From NCBI RefSeq assembly GCF_026340565.1, contig NZ_JAPEPB010000001.1, positions 7,538,001 to 7,602,000 on the forward strand: a stretch of DNA of 64,000 nucleotides, read 5' to 3'. Of the stretch, positions 25,701 through 32,662 are shown one piece after another (the first letter of the stretch is position 1; every line of letters starts with the position of its first letter). The notes under the pieces are model-generated. The model was not told the origin of the DNA. It saw only the letters and a program-made list of their open reading frames with translations, and ran no database searches. A program made the translations under genes and the position numbers. Source of the stretch: Kitasatospora sp. NBC_01287 (GTDB taxonomy: Bacteria > Actinomycetota > Actinomycetes > Streptomycetales > Streptomycetaceae).

Positions 25701-25833
25701 CGCCCGGCACGAAGGCGGGCAGCGGGATCCGCTTCGGCGCGGCCTCGCGCCTGGCCACCCCGAGCACGAACCTGGCCGGGTCGAACTGCGGGTCCCAGCG
25801 GACCCGGTGGTAGATCTCCTCGCTGGTGCGCAT
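22777..25833 (-). CDS. Four-domain RNA-repair protein: MJ1316, EEP phosphodiesterase, 2H phosphoesterase, nucleotidyltransferase
   Basis: A 1018-residue protein. Residues 1-75 match the MJ1316/DUF504 domain (IYHRVRWDPQFDPARF, EVPWHRVLFIE, VLWDRATGVDRID), proposed to recognise cyclic-phosphate RNA ends. Residues 125-370 form an endonuclease/exonuclease/phosphatase domain (LTWNTLW; E168 in LQEVE; D279 and N281 in GDFND; D361 and H362 in SDHYG). Residues 405-585 look like a 2H phosphoesterase (H441 in HVN, H525 in HLSLG). Residues 607-900 are a pol-beta nucleotidyltransferase with a PAP-like partner domain (G630-S631, D642, D644; possible third carboxylate D703 or D705). Spacers contain EPHK and DST repeats. 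The start codon overlaps the stop of the upstream RNA ligase-kinase gene (TGATG), so both are coupled. Probably trims, recognises and extends damaged RNA ends. Confidence 0.8.
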   Translation of the reverse strand: MRTSEEIYHRVRWDPQFDPARFVLGVARREAAPKRIPLPAFVPGGEVPWHRVLFIEADDEVLWDRATGVDRIDSSTAGRVREPRRLRAPFFTARTPHGWRPGEGWRPGGGPAAADGLSGTRPGPALRVLTWNTLWDRYDSERLSTARRRPLLLAALAAADADVIALQEVEPALLALLLATPWVRAAYALGGDPGGRDVEESGLLLLSRLPVREAGYHLLGPHKAVAAITVRGAGGPVVVAATHLSSDHSERGADRRRAELARLAHGLAGIEGELVLVGDFNDSTDTPATALGLRDAWTSVHGPADRTPTFDPLANPLAAVSSLTGRAGRLDRVLLRPGTLGATGAALLGDEPTADGLFVSDHYGVAADLSPRGSEPGAEQREQREPHKVHEPHKPHEPRDVLDLAPTARTAVAWLPPAELRPVIDELRQRYDPQVRRWPPHVNLLFGFVPESAFERAAPLLAMAAAGIAPFTARLEGVHTFGHREDATVWLDPAAHGEAPWAALHQALTARFPRCQGRAEGFTPHLSLGRVADPQPVAAACAARLRGASAPVGELVLLSRRGDEPMRVRATVQLGTGAVRWATEDAGPAPASEVGDPTDSTDSTDSTSLAEQVAGLLAAAFPEGVVHTVGSRRTGCALPGADLDLVAALPGAVAPAEVRARVAAALPGATRLRQVIGARVPGLRLRVGALGGALDGVLDGALDVDLAVVATGGLAPAEAVRRRAELGEAAAIALSGVSDADAVRAAVGDRHAEFVRLARQVKAWAKARGLDSAPFGGLPGLAWSVLAARTVRGADDLSEGALLRRFFADWAAWDWREPVGLQPGAPPRTVPAPPAPPAPLTVLTPSHPVRSCTAQVGPGTADLLSQELYRTWERLTDAPDPQPDPRPDPWPELLAPPPLHHRHAAWAVLTVRQIPAEDFATTLGRTRGRLRALLTLLTEADAPEAHAWPRPFESVPPDPGPLDSTPNDLAPALVRYAIGLGPTPPDRDRLAARTEHWTRHLPGTTLTWAEGGAVPTLR

Positions 25834-27683
25834 CAGTCGTCGTCCTCCCCGACCAGGGTGCCATCGGTGCTGCCCGGACCGCTGCCGGGACCGCTGCCGG
25901 GATCGCTGCCGGACCTGCCAAGGCCGCCGTCGGAGTCCTCGACCGTGCCGCTCGCGCCCAGGTACCAGGTGCGGTGCGCCTGGCCTGGGTAGGGCGGGCC
26001 GAACCGGTGCAGCTGGGCGCCCAGCACCGCGGCCGGCACCGGGTGCGCCCGGCGCGCGTTGCGCGCGGTCAGCTCCGCCTCGTCGACCAGCGCCACCGCG
26101 TGGGTGAGCAGGGCGTCGCGGCGCTGGGCGACCGTGTGCACCAGCGAGCGCTGCTGCTGGCTGAGCGAGGTGGCGTCCCAGACCACGGTGCCGCCCGCGG
26201 CCAGCGCGGTGTCCAGCCGGTCCAGCCCCTCGCGCAGCACGTCCTGGTTGGCGCGCTGGTCGGCCCTCTCGCCGCGAGCCTCGCGCAGGTCGTCCAGCGA
26301 GATCCGGGCGTCGATGTCCGGCAGCGCGGCCGCGAAGGTGCTCTTGCCGCTGCCGGACGGGCCGACCAGCTGGATCAGCCGCGGGAACTCGGCGGAGCGC
26401 CAGCGCCAGGTCGCCGCCACCGCCTCCTCCACCGTGCCGAGCCGCCCGCGCGCCCAGGCCGTGCGGGCCTGCGCCCAGCAGCGGTCGGCCGCCGCGGCGT
26501 CGAGCCCGGCGAGCTCGGCGCGCAGGCCCGCCCTCAGCCGGGCGAACGGCGCCGGGCCCCAGAGCCCGGCCTCCTGGGCGTGCAGCGCGGACCAGTCGAC
26601 CTGCTCGCGGGCCTCGCCGGCCGCCCCGTCGGTGCGGCCGGCGAGCACCGCGCGGGCCACGGAGTGCAGCACCCCGAGATCGGCGGCCAGGGCGAGGGAG
26701 CCCAGCCCGGCGCGCCGGTCCTCGTCCGGGTACGGGCGGTGCAGGGCCGGGTGCAGGCCGACCAGGTCGGCGATCCGGCGCGCCAGCGGCAGGCCGAGCG
26801 GCCCGGCCAGCCGGGGTGCAAGCCAGGCCCGGCGGGTGCCGTGCAGCGCGGTGGCGAGGACGCCGGCCAGCCGGGCGTCACCGGTGCGGCCGAGCAGGTC
26901 GAGGGCTTCGGCGGCTTCCGTGACGCGGGTGGCTGCTGCCTCGGCGGCTTCCGTGACCCCGGCGGCCGGCTGCTCGTGTTCCGGGCCCGGCGGCAGCCCC
27001 AGCGCGGCCAGCAGCCGGGGCAGGTCGGGCGCGGCGCCGGAGCGCACCGCCCACAGCTCGGCGGCCGGCCCGAGGCCGTTGGGCACGACGGCGGCGTGCA
27101 TCCAGTGGGTGTCGGTCCGCACGTGGTGCGGGCGCACCCACTTGGCCACCCGCTGCCCGAACTCCGCGCGGGCGAAGCCCTCGACGGCGCGGACGACGAA
27201 CCCCTCCTCGCGCGCCGGGTCCACCCGCAGCGCACGCAGCGCCCGTTCGTCGAAGACCCCGCGCCAGAGCACCCGGGGCGTCGGCACGCCGCCGCGGTGC
27301 AGGAAGCGGACGGTCGCGTCCCAGTCCAGGCAGCGGTCCCGCTCGTCCCAGACCGAGAAGCCGTAGAAGTACCCCGCCAGCTCCTGGTAGGCGAGCGAGT
27401 GCCGGGCGAAGAGGTTCTCGCCGCAGACCCGCCAGTCCGGCGGGATCGCCGGCCCGAGCCGCCCCTGCAGGCCCTTCACCCAGGCCCGGGACGGATGGTG
27501 CGCGGAGTCCGGCGAGCGGGCGTGCAGGCCGTCGCGGTAGAGCGTGGTGTTCTCGCCGTCGAGCTTCTCGGTGACCACCACCTCGCGGCCGCGCAGGCCG
27601 GACAGCTCACTGCTCCGCAGGTCGTCCGCCGTCGCGCCGGGCGACCAGGGCAGATGCGGCGTGCGGGGATAGTGCACGCGCAT
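25833..27683 (-). CDS. RNA ligase fused to P-loop polynucleotide kinase
   Basis: A 616-residue protein. The N-terminal ligase has motif I EKLDGEN (K40 is the adenylated Lys), motif III CGENLFARHS, motif IIIa FYGFSVWD, motif IV EEGFVVR and motif V AKWVRPHH (K181). This is the nucleotidyltransferase set of T4-like RNA ligases. After a helical middle region (about 260-425) with no assigned fold comes a kinase with Walker A GPSGSGKST (441-449), a SLDDLRE segment and VVWDATSLSQQQR, similar to polynucleotide kinases. The C-terminus is a Gly/Ser/Asp tail. It would phosphorylate 5'-OH ends and seal RNA. The ATG at 27683 follows GGGAGCGG. It is coupled to the MJ1316-EEP-2H-NTase gene. Confidence 0.85.
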   Translation of the reverse strand: MRVHYPRTPHLPWSPGATADDLRSSELSGLRGREVVVTEKLDGENTTLYRDGLHARSPDSAHHPSRAWVKGLQGRLGPAIPPDWRVCGENLFARHSLAYQELAGYFYGFSVWDERDRCLDWDATVRFLHRGGVPTPRVLWRGVFDERALRALRVDPAREEGFVVRAVEGFARAEFGQRVAKWVRPHHVRTDTHWMHAAVVPNGLGPAAELWAVRSGAAPDLPRLLAALGLPPGPEHEQPAAGVTEAAEAAATRVTEAAEALDLLGRTGDARLAGVLATALHGTRRAWLAPRLAGPLGLPLARRIADLVGLHPALHRPYPDEDRRAGLGSLALAADLGVLHSVARAVLAGRTDGAAGEAREQVDWSALHAQEAGLWGPAPFARLRAGLRAELAGLDAAAADRCWAQARTAWARGRLGTVEEAVAATWRWRSAEFPRLIQLVGPSGSGKSTFAAALPDIDARISLDDLREARGERADQRANQDVLREGLDRLDTALAAGGTVVWDATSLSQQQRSLVHTVAQRRDALLTHAVALVDEAELTARNARRAHPVPAAVLGAQLHRFGPPYPGQAHRTWYLGASGTVEDSDGGLGRSGSDPGSGPGSGPGSTDGTLVGEDDD

Positions 27684-27846
27684 GATGGATCCGCTCCCGG
27701 CAGTCAGTGGTCGATCCGCTCACTGTAGGTAGGCGCCGGGGCGGGGAGCCATCGAATTAACGGGCGGGCCGGACCAGTTCCGGTTCCCGGGCTCGGCGGA
27801 GGGCGCGGCGCGCCGGGAGAGCGGCCTTCAGGAGCCGCACGGCCGG

Positions 27847-28182
27847 TCAGTCCGCCGAGAACCAGCAGACGTCCCCGGAATCGGGCGACTTCCCCAACGC
27901 TTCCAGCTCCGCCCGGATCCGGGTCAGCGAACCGGCGGCATCCGACTCCCACGGCAGGAACGGGTGGTCCGGATCCGCGCTCAGATCCCCCGCCCGGGCA
28001 CCCTCGCTCAGCAGATCGCGGATCAGCCGCAGGCACAACTCCCGCTCCGCCGGGCGCGAGTACTCGTCACCGAGCAGTTTCGCCGCGGAGCCCGTGATCA
28101 CCGAGAACCCGAGCCAGTCGTCGCGAACGTAGTCGTTCAGGTAGGAGAGCTCGTCGAGGTACTCCTCGGTGGTGAAGGTCAT
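27847..28182 (-). CDS. Hypothetical acidic small protein
   Basis: A 111-residue acidic protein (MTFTTEEYLDELSYLNDYVR, then WLGFSVITGSAAKLLG). I do not recognise the family. The ATG at 28182 is preceded by GAGG at 5-6 nt; the upstream extension of the frame is Arg-rich shadow sequence. It is predicted soluble and helical. It lies upstream of the RNA ligase-kinase gene on the same strand, but 163 nt separate them, so linkage to RNA repair is uncertain. Confidence 0.6.
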   Translation of the reverse strand: MTFTTEEYLDELSYLNDYVRDDWLGFSVITGSAAKLLGDEYSRPAERELCLRLIRDLLSEGARAGDLSADPDHPFLPWESDAAGSLTRIRAELEALGKSPDSGDVCWFSAD

Positions 28183-28265
28183 GTCGGCCTCGCGGGGTTG
28201 CGGTATGTGCGGGCGCCAACTTGGAGCCGAGCGCCGGCCGCGGCTCGGTCCGGCCCGAGCGCCGG

Positions 28266-28302
28266 CTTCCCCGCGACCGTGGGGAAGTCGGCCGCGGGGA
28301 AG
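28266..28302 (-). promoter_or_regulatory. Two mutually exclusive hairpins downstream of the MFS gene
   Basis: CTTCCCC (28266-28272) can pair either with GGGGAAG at 28281-28287 or, as CTTCCCCGC, with GCGGGGAAG at 28294-28302. The element sits between the stop of the MFS gene and the start of the small acidic-protein gene. It may be a terminator or an attenuator-like switch. Confidence 0.35.
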
Positions 28303-28336
28303 TGGCGCCACTGCGGCGGCCGGCGCCCGGGATGAG

Positions 28337-29800
28337 TCAGGCGTTGACCTCGGCTGCGGGGGCGTCGGCGGGGACGTCGCCGCCCGCCACCACGTCGCTC
28401 TGCGGCCTGGCGTGCCGGGGGAGCAGGAAGACCGCGAGGAACACCGCTGCCATCATGACGAGTTCGGTGCCCAGGGTGACCTGCTCGGCGTGCCGGAAGT
28501 CACCGGACTTCACCTGCTGGAAGAAGACCGTGCCGAGGATCGCGGCGCCCAGGGCGGCGCCGAACTGCTGCACCGCGGTCAGGGTGCCGGAGGCGGAGCC
28601 GGTCTCGTGCGGCTCCACCGAGGCGAGCACGGTGTTGAAGAACGGGGCCATCACCAGGCCCATGCCGAGCCCGGTGACCGCCAGGGCCGGGACCAGCTGC
28701 CAGGGGGTGACGGCCGCGCCGGCCAGCTGCAGGGTGAGCATGATGCCGCCCACGCCGAGCGCCATCATCAGCAGGCCGGCGTGCATGACCCTGCGGCCGA
28801 AGCGCTCCAGGGCCTGCGAGGCGATGAAGGCCACCACCATGCCCACCGAGGACGGGATGCCGGTCAGGCCCGCCTTGAGGGGCGAGTAGTGCAGGCCGAT
28901 CTGGGTGTAGAGGCTGAAGGTCAGCCAGAAGCCGGTCATCGCGGAGAAGAACAGCAGGCCGAGCACCATGCCGCCGCTGAAGCCGCGCTTGGCGAACAGG
29001 CTGGGCTCCACCAGCGGGTCGCCGCCGCCGCGGCTGCGCCGGGCCTCGTACCAGCCGAAGGCGGCGAAGACGGCGATCGAGAGGGCGATCAGGGCGAACG
29101 CCCAGGCGGGCCAGCCGTGTTCGCGGCCCTGCACCAGCGGGAAGACCATCAGGGCCGAGCCCGCCGCGGCCAGCAGCGCCCCGACCAGGTCGAGGCGGAT
29201 GGTGCGCCCGCTCTTCCACTCCGGCAGGAAGACCAGGCCGCCGATGATCGCGAAGAGGCCGAGCGGGATGTTGATCAGGAAGATCATCCGCCAGCCGGTG
29301 CCGAACAGGTTCGCGGTGACCAGCCAACCGGCCAGGATCGGGCCGCCGACCGTGGACAGGCCCATGACCGGCCCGAACATGCCGAACGCGGCGGCCTGCT
29401 CCTTCTCGGAGAAGATCTCCTTGAGCATGCCGAGGCCCTGCGGCAGCATGACCGCGCCCAGCAGGCCCTGGCAGACGCGGGCGGCGATCAGCTGGTCGGG
29501 CCCCTGGGCGAGGCTGCAGCCGATCGAGCCGAGGGTGAAGCCGACGGCGCCGATCAGGAACATCCGGCGCCGGCCGACGATGTCGCCGAGCCGGCCGCCG
29601 GTGAGCAGGCCGATCGCCATGGCGAGGGTGTAGGCGGCACCCAGCCACTGGATGGTGGTCTCGCCGCCGCCGATGTCGGCGCGGATGGAGGGGGCGGCGA
29701 TGTTGGTGACCAGCGAATCGAGGAGGTCCATGACCTCGGCGGCGAGGATCACGAACAGCGCCGCCCATCGCCATCGGTAGGGCGCGGGTGTGTCGGTCAT
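28337..29800 (-). CDS. MFS exporter, DHA2/EmrB-QacA type
   Basis: A 487-residue drug:H+ antiporter with about 14 membrane segments. It carries the usual DHA2 motifs: EVMDLLDSLVTNIAAPSI in helix 1, GGRLGDIVGRRRMFLIG in loop 2-3, and GPILAGWLV around motif C. It is divergent from a TetR regulator whose likely operators lie in the shared region. The substrate is unknown; the DLLDSLVTNIA first helix is frequent among streptomycete exporters of antibiotics and biocides. Confidence 0.93.
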   Translation of the reverse strand: MTDTPAPYRWRWAALFVILAAEVMDLLDSLVTNIAAPSIRADIGGGETTIQWLGAAYTLAMAIGLLTGGRLGDIVGRRRMFLIGAVGFTLGSIGCSLAQGPDQLIAARVCQGLLGAVMLPQGLGMLKEIFSEKEQAAAFGMFGPVMGLSTVGGPILAGWLVTANLFGTGWRMIFLINIPLGLFAIIGGLVFLPEWKSGRTIRLDLVGALLAAAGSALMVFPLVQGREHGWPAWAFALIALSIAVFAAFGWYEARRSRGGGDPLVEPSLFAKRGFSGGMVLGLLFFSAMTGFWLTFSLYTQIGLHYSPLKAGLTGIPSSVGMVVAFIASQALERFGRRVMHAGLLMMALGVGGIMLTLQLAGAAVTPWQLVPALAVTGLGMGLVMAPFFNTVLASVEPHETGSASGTLTAVQQFGAALGAAILGTVFFQQVKSGDFRHAEQVTLGTELVMMAAVFLAVFLLPRHARPQSDVVAGGDVPADAPAAEVNA

Positions 29801-29829
29801 GGAGTCTCCAGACGGTGCGAAGAGCGGAC

Positions 29830-29895
29830 GAACAACGTTCTACGGACTCGATCGCTGTTCTGTCAAACAGCATTCGTGGTTCCGAACATTGTTCG
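29830..29895. promoter_or_regulatory. Three palindromes in the MFS/TetR divergent promoter region
   Basis: GAACAACGTTC (29830-29840), CTGTT-CTGTCA-AACAG (29855-29870) and CGAACATTGTTCG (29883-29895) lie between the divergent starts. The first and third share a GAAC/GTTC symmetry, and the third is palindromic around one central base pair. They are good candidates for TetR operators controlling both genes. Confidence 0.65.
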
Positions 29896-29952
29896 TCCTC
29901 GGTTACGATGATCGTCGACGTCCGGAGAGCCGGGCGTCGGCGATCGGACGTT

Positions 29953-29976
29953 GAAGACGTGAAGACGTGAAGACGT
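29953..29976. repeat. Triple GAAGACGT direct repeat
   Basis: Three exact contiguous copies of GAAGACGT, followed by GAATGACG, in the leader region of the TetR gene. No role is evident. Confidence 0.8.
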
Positions 29977-30024
29977 GAATGACGATTCGGACGTGAAGGC
30001 GATGGGACGCGAAAGGAGCCGCCC

Positions 30025-30729
30025 GTGACCTCGGAGATGCCCGCGATCCCGTGGCACAAGGCGCGCAAGGCCGACACCCGCCAGCCGCTCACGCCCGAGG
30101 CCATCGTCGAGGCCGGCATCGCGGTGCTCGACCGCGAGGGCCTGGAAGGCCTGACGATGCGCCGTGTCGCCCAGGAGCTCGGCACCGGCCCCGCCTCGCT
30201 CTACGCGCACGTGTCCAACAAGGACGAGCTGCTGGAGCTGATGCTGGAACGGATCTCCGGCGAGATCCGGCTCCCCGCCCGCCCGGAGCCCGAGCGGTGG
30301 AAGGAGCAGATCAAGGAGATCTGCCGGGAGGCGCAGCGGGTCTACACCGCGCACCGGGACATCGCCGTGGTCTCGCTCGGCGGCATCCATCTGGGCCCCA
30401 ACAAGCTGCGGATCTCGGAGTTCATGCTCGCCCTGATGCTCTCCGTCGACATCCCGCGACAGGTGGCCGCGTGGGCGCTGGACGGTCTGGGCCAGCTGGT
30501 CGACACCGACGCCTACGAAGCCTCGGTGTACACCGCGAAGTTCGCGTCGGGCGTGGGCATCGAGGGGTACTTCGAGGGGGTCAGGGACTACTTCGCCCAG
30601 CTCCCCGAGGAGCGGTTCCCGCTCTTCAAGGAGATGGCGCAGACGCTGGTCACCGGCGACGGCGACGACCGCTTCGAGTTCAAGCTCGACGTCTTCCTGC
30701 GGGGGCTGGAGACGTACATCGAGCGGTGA
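30025..30729 (+). CDS. TetR family transcriptional regulator
   Basis: A 234-residue regulator. The helix-turn-helix reads LTPEAIVEAGIAVLDREGLE, GLTMRRVAQELGTGPASLYA and HVSNKDELLELML. The C-terminal part is a helical ligand-binding domain. It starts at GTG 30025 after GAAAGGAGCC. It is divergent from the MFS exporter, a typical local repressor-exporter pair. Confidence 0.93.
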   Translation: MTSEMPAIPWHKARKADTRQPLTPEAIVEAGIAVLDREGLEGLTMRRVAQELGTGPASLYAHVSNKDELLELMLERISGEIRLPARPEPERWKEQIKEICREAQRVYTAHRDIAVVSLGGIHLGPNKLRISEFMLALMLSVDIPRQVAAWALDGLGQLVDTDAYEASVYTAKFASGVGIEGYFEGVRDYFAQLPEERFPLFKEMAQTLVTGDGDDRFEFKLDVFLRGLETYIER

Positions 30730-30801
30730 GGGGTGAGCGGTGAGGGGTGAGCGGTGCGGGGCGAGCGAGGACCAACGCGATCGCCGTCGGTGCGGCGGCC
30801 G

Positions 30802-30904
30802 GTCGTACCTGCCGGTGGCTATCCCGGTCTCGGGCGGCAACCGGTTCATCATCGTCTCCGAGGACGGCACCAGTGCCGAACCACCGGCCGTCGGCCTGCG
30901 CTGA
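30802..30904 (+). pseudogene. Possible C-terminal remnant of a lost gene
   Basis: A plus-strand frame ending at TGA 30902-30904 reads LPVAIPVSGGNRFIIVSED and then GTSAEPPAVGLR. It looks like a genuine protein C-terminus, but there is no credible start or domain upstream. It abuts the stop of the XRE gene. The remainder of 30730-30920 holds short GGTGAG-type repeats and no gene. Confidence 0.3.
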
Positions 30905-30920
30905 GGCAGGTGATCCGCAT

Positions 30921-31772
30921 TCACCCGAGCGCGGCGATGGCTGCGGTGATCAGAGCGCGAGCGCCTGCGCCGTGGACGGCCAATCCGGCCAGTTTCGCGA
31001 ATGTGCGTGAGTACAGCTCGATCTCGCGAGGTTGCGTCACTGTCACCTCCGCGGTGACAAGCTCCACCAGGACTCGCTCGCTGTCGAAGATCCAGAATCC
31101 CTCAACCGGCCACATTGTGCGACGTGTTGACTGAGAGATGATCCCAAGGCTGACGCTCGGCAGGGAGGCTGCTTGCAGCAGGTGTCCGAGCTGGCCGGCC
31201 ATCACCTCGGGATCTGCGACCTGTGCCCTGAGAGCGGACTCCTCAAGAAGGACGGCGAATGTGTGCGTGCCTTGGCGAAGCACCCGCTGGCGCTCGATGC
31301 GGGCGGCGACCGCCGCCTCGGTGTCGTCGGGGATCCGCTGGAACGCGACGATCGCTCCCATGAGCGAGATGGCATAGGCCGGTGTCTGAAGTAGTCCCGG
31401 GATGACTCCTGGCTCGTAGATCCGGAAATGCCGAGTTCGTTCGTACAGTGGTACGACAGCCTGCTGCACGTGGCGCAGGCCGGTGCGTGTCCGCCTGCGC
31501 CACTCGACGTACATCCCTTCAACGCCACGGGCTGTCGCAATCAGATCTCCGGCCTGGTCGGGCACTCCGCAGTGAAGCGTCCATGCCCTGATGTCGGCCT
31601 CGGAGGGCAGCGTCTTTCCGTTTCGGATTCGCGAGCACTTGGACTCGTGCCAACCAGCGCGGGCAGCAAGTGTCCGCGCTGAGAGGCCGGCATCCCGTCG
31701 GATGCCGTCGAGTCGCTGACCGAGGGCAAGGCGTGCTTCCTCGACGCTTGACGACGGTGAGTGGGGAGACAT
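30921..31772 (-). CDS. XRE family regulator with DUF5753 (Scr1-like)
   Basis: A 283-residue regulator with an XRE domain (LGQRLDGIRRDAGLSARTLA, AGWHESKCSRIRNGKTLP) and the DUF5753 hallmark IYEPGVIPGLLQTPAYAISL. The start at ATG 31772 lies 5 nt beyond the stop of the DUF6879 gene. The long extension of the frame upstream is a shadow of that gene. No DUF397 gene is adjacent; DUF6879 takes that position. Confidence 0.9.
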   Translation of the reverse strand: MSPHSPSSSVEEARLALGQRLDGIRRDAGLSARTLAARAGWHESKCSRIRNGKTLPSEADIRAWTLHCGVPDQAGDLIATARGVEGMYVEWRRRTRTGLRHVQQAVVPLYERTRHFRIYEPGVIPGLLQTPAYAISLMGAIVAFQRIPDDTEAAVAARIERQRVLRQGTHTFAVLLEESALRAQVADPEVMAGQLGHLLQAASLPSVSLGIISQSTRRTMWPVEGFWIFDSERVLVELVTAEVTVTQPREIELYSRTFAKLAGLAVHGAGARALITAAIAALG

Positions 31773-31777
31773 CTGTC

Positions 31778-32296
31778 TTACTCGGCAGGTCGGTAGTCCT
31801 CGTGGGGGACGGCGCGCTCCCAGACGGACAAGAACGCTGCCGCGCAGTGTTTCACGACGACGGGATCGGTGATGGTCTGGGTGTCGACCCACTCCCCGTT
31901 GCCGGTGAAGTGGTTGGCCAGCAGGATCGTGGCGTCGAACAGCCAGAAGTCGTTTCCGGGCAGCGCGAGGTCGGTAGCCTGACGGCGCGGTAGCCAGCGC
32001 ACCTGCTCGCCGGCGGCGGCATTGTGGTCGCTGGTGCTGTCGTACTCGAAGCGTGTGTAGGCGCTCAGGGGCTCGGAGACGATCCGAGCCCGCCGGACCT
32101 CGACGCCGCGAGCCACCGCGTCGCGAACGAGTCGGCGCCACCACCGGCTTTCCTCGTCGTCCAGAACGAGCCGCCCGTCCTGCTGCCAGGCGATGAACGA
32201 CGGATCATCCAGCATGTATCCGTCGCGCATCTCCAGGTGCACCGCGGACTGCTCGGCTGCACGGAACAGCTGCTCAAACGTCTTCTCCGAGGCCAT
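31778..32296 (-). CDS. DUF6879 family protein
   Basis: A 172-residue protein with the family features FEQLFRAAEQSAVHLEMRD, ARGVEVRRARIVSEPLSAY, WLPRRQATDLALPGNDFWLF and DEESRWW. DUF6879 proteins are commonly encoded next to Scr1-type XRE regulators and are thought to be their effector partners. No catalytic motif is evident. It starts at ATG 32296 after GGAGGTGAACG and overlaps the preceding small ORF by 23 nt. Confidence 0.88.
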   Translation of the reverse strand: MASEKTFEQLFRAAEQSAVHLEMRDGYMLDDPSFIAWQQDGRLVLDDEESRWWRRLVRDAVARGVEVRRARIVSEPLSAYTRFEYDSTSDHNAAAGEQVRWLPRRQATDLALPGNDFWLFDATILLANHFTGNGEWVDTQTITDPVVVKHCAAAFLSVWERAVPHEDYRPAE

Positions 32297-32501
32297 CGTT
32301 CACCTCCGGAAAGAACCGCATCATGCGCTTGGGAAACTCGACCACCGTCTCGTGGGCAGGCAGATCCAGCTGTGACAGGCGCTGTTCGTCCAATACCTTC
32401 CAGCCCTGGATCACGTAGTTGTCCGACTGGTCGTCGTAGTACAGGGTCGGCGAGCCGTTGTTCTTGCTCTCGGGGTCCTTGCCGAGCTCGTGCAGCGCCA
32501 T
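32274..32501 (-). CDS. Small protein upstream of DUF6879
   Basis: A 75-residue protein (MALHELGKDPESKNNGSPTL, YYDDQSDNYVIQGWKV). The start ATG 32501 has GAGGAG upstream. Its 3' end overlaps the DUF6879 start by 23 nt, implying coupled translation in a three-gene operon with DUF6879 and the XRE regulator. The family is unknown to me; the N-terminus is rich in Asn, Ser and Asp. Confidence 0.75.
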   Translation of the reverse strand: MALHELGKDPESKNNGSPTLYYDDQSDNYVIQGWKVLDEQRLSQLDLPAHETVVEFPKRMMRFFPEVNDGLGEDV

Positions 32502-32588
32502 GATGAGTCCTCCTCGGTGCGATGGACGATCGCTGTGAGGAAGCCTGCACCATCACGTTGCCGGTGCGCTTCCGACTTGCGCGAACTT

Positions 32589-32655
32589 GCGTGCTCGGCG
32601 GGCCGGCGGGCCCGGCGGGCCCGGCGGTCCGCACCGCCGGGCCCGCCGAGCACGC
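32589..32655. terminator. Long hairpin after the extender-unit operon
   Basis: GCGTGCTCGGCGGGCC (32589-32604) pairs perfectly with 32640-32655. An inner GGGCCCGGCGG/CCGCCGGGCCC repeat gives a second possible stem. It lies just downstream of the stop of the 3-hydroxyacyl-CoA dehydrogenase gene (minus strand), marking the left end of the PKS cluster transcripts. Confidence 0.8.
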
Positions 32656-32662
32656 GGTGCCG

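Noticed and set aside
22777..27728. Long plus-strand frames over the RNA-repair genes
   Set aside because: Shadow frames rich in Gly, Arg and Ala; the minus-strand frames contain all catalytic motifs.
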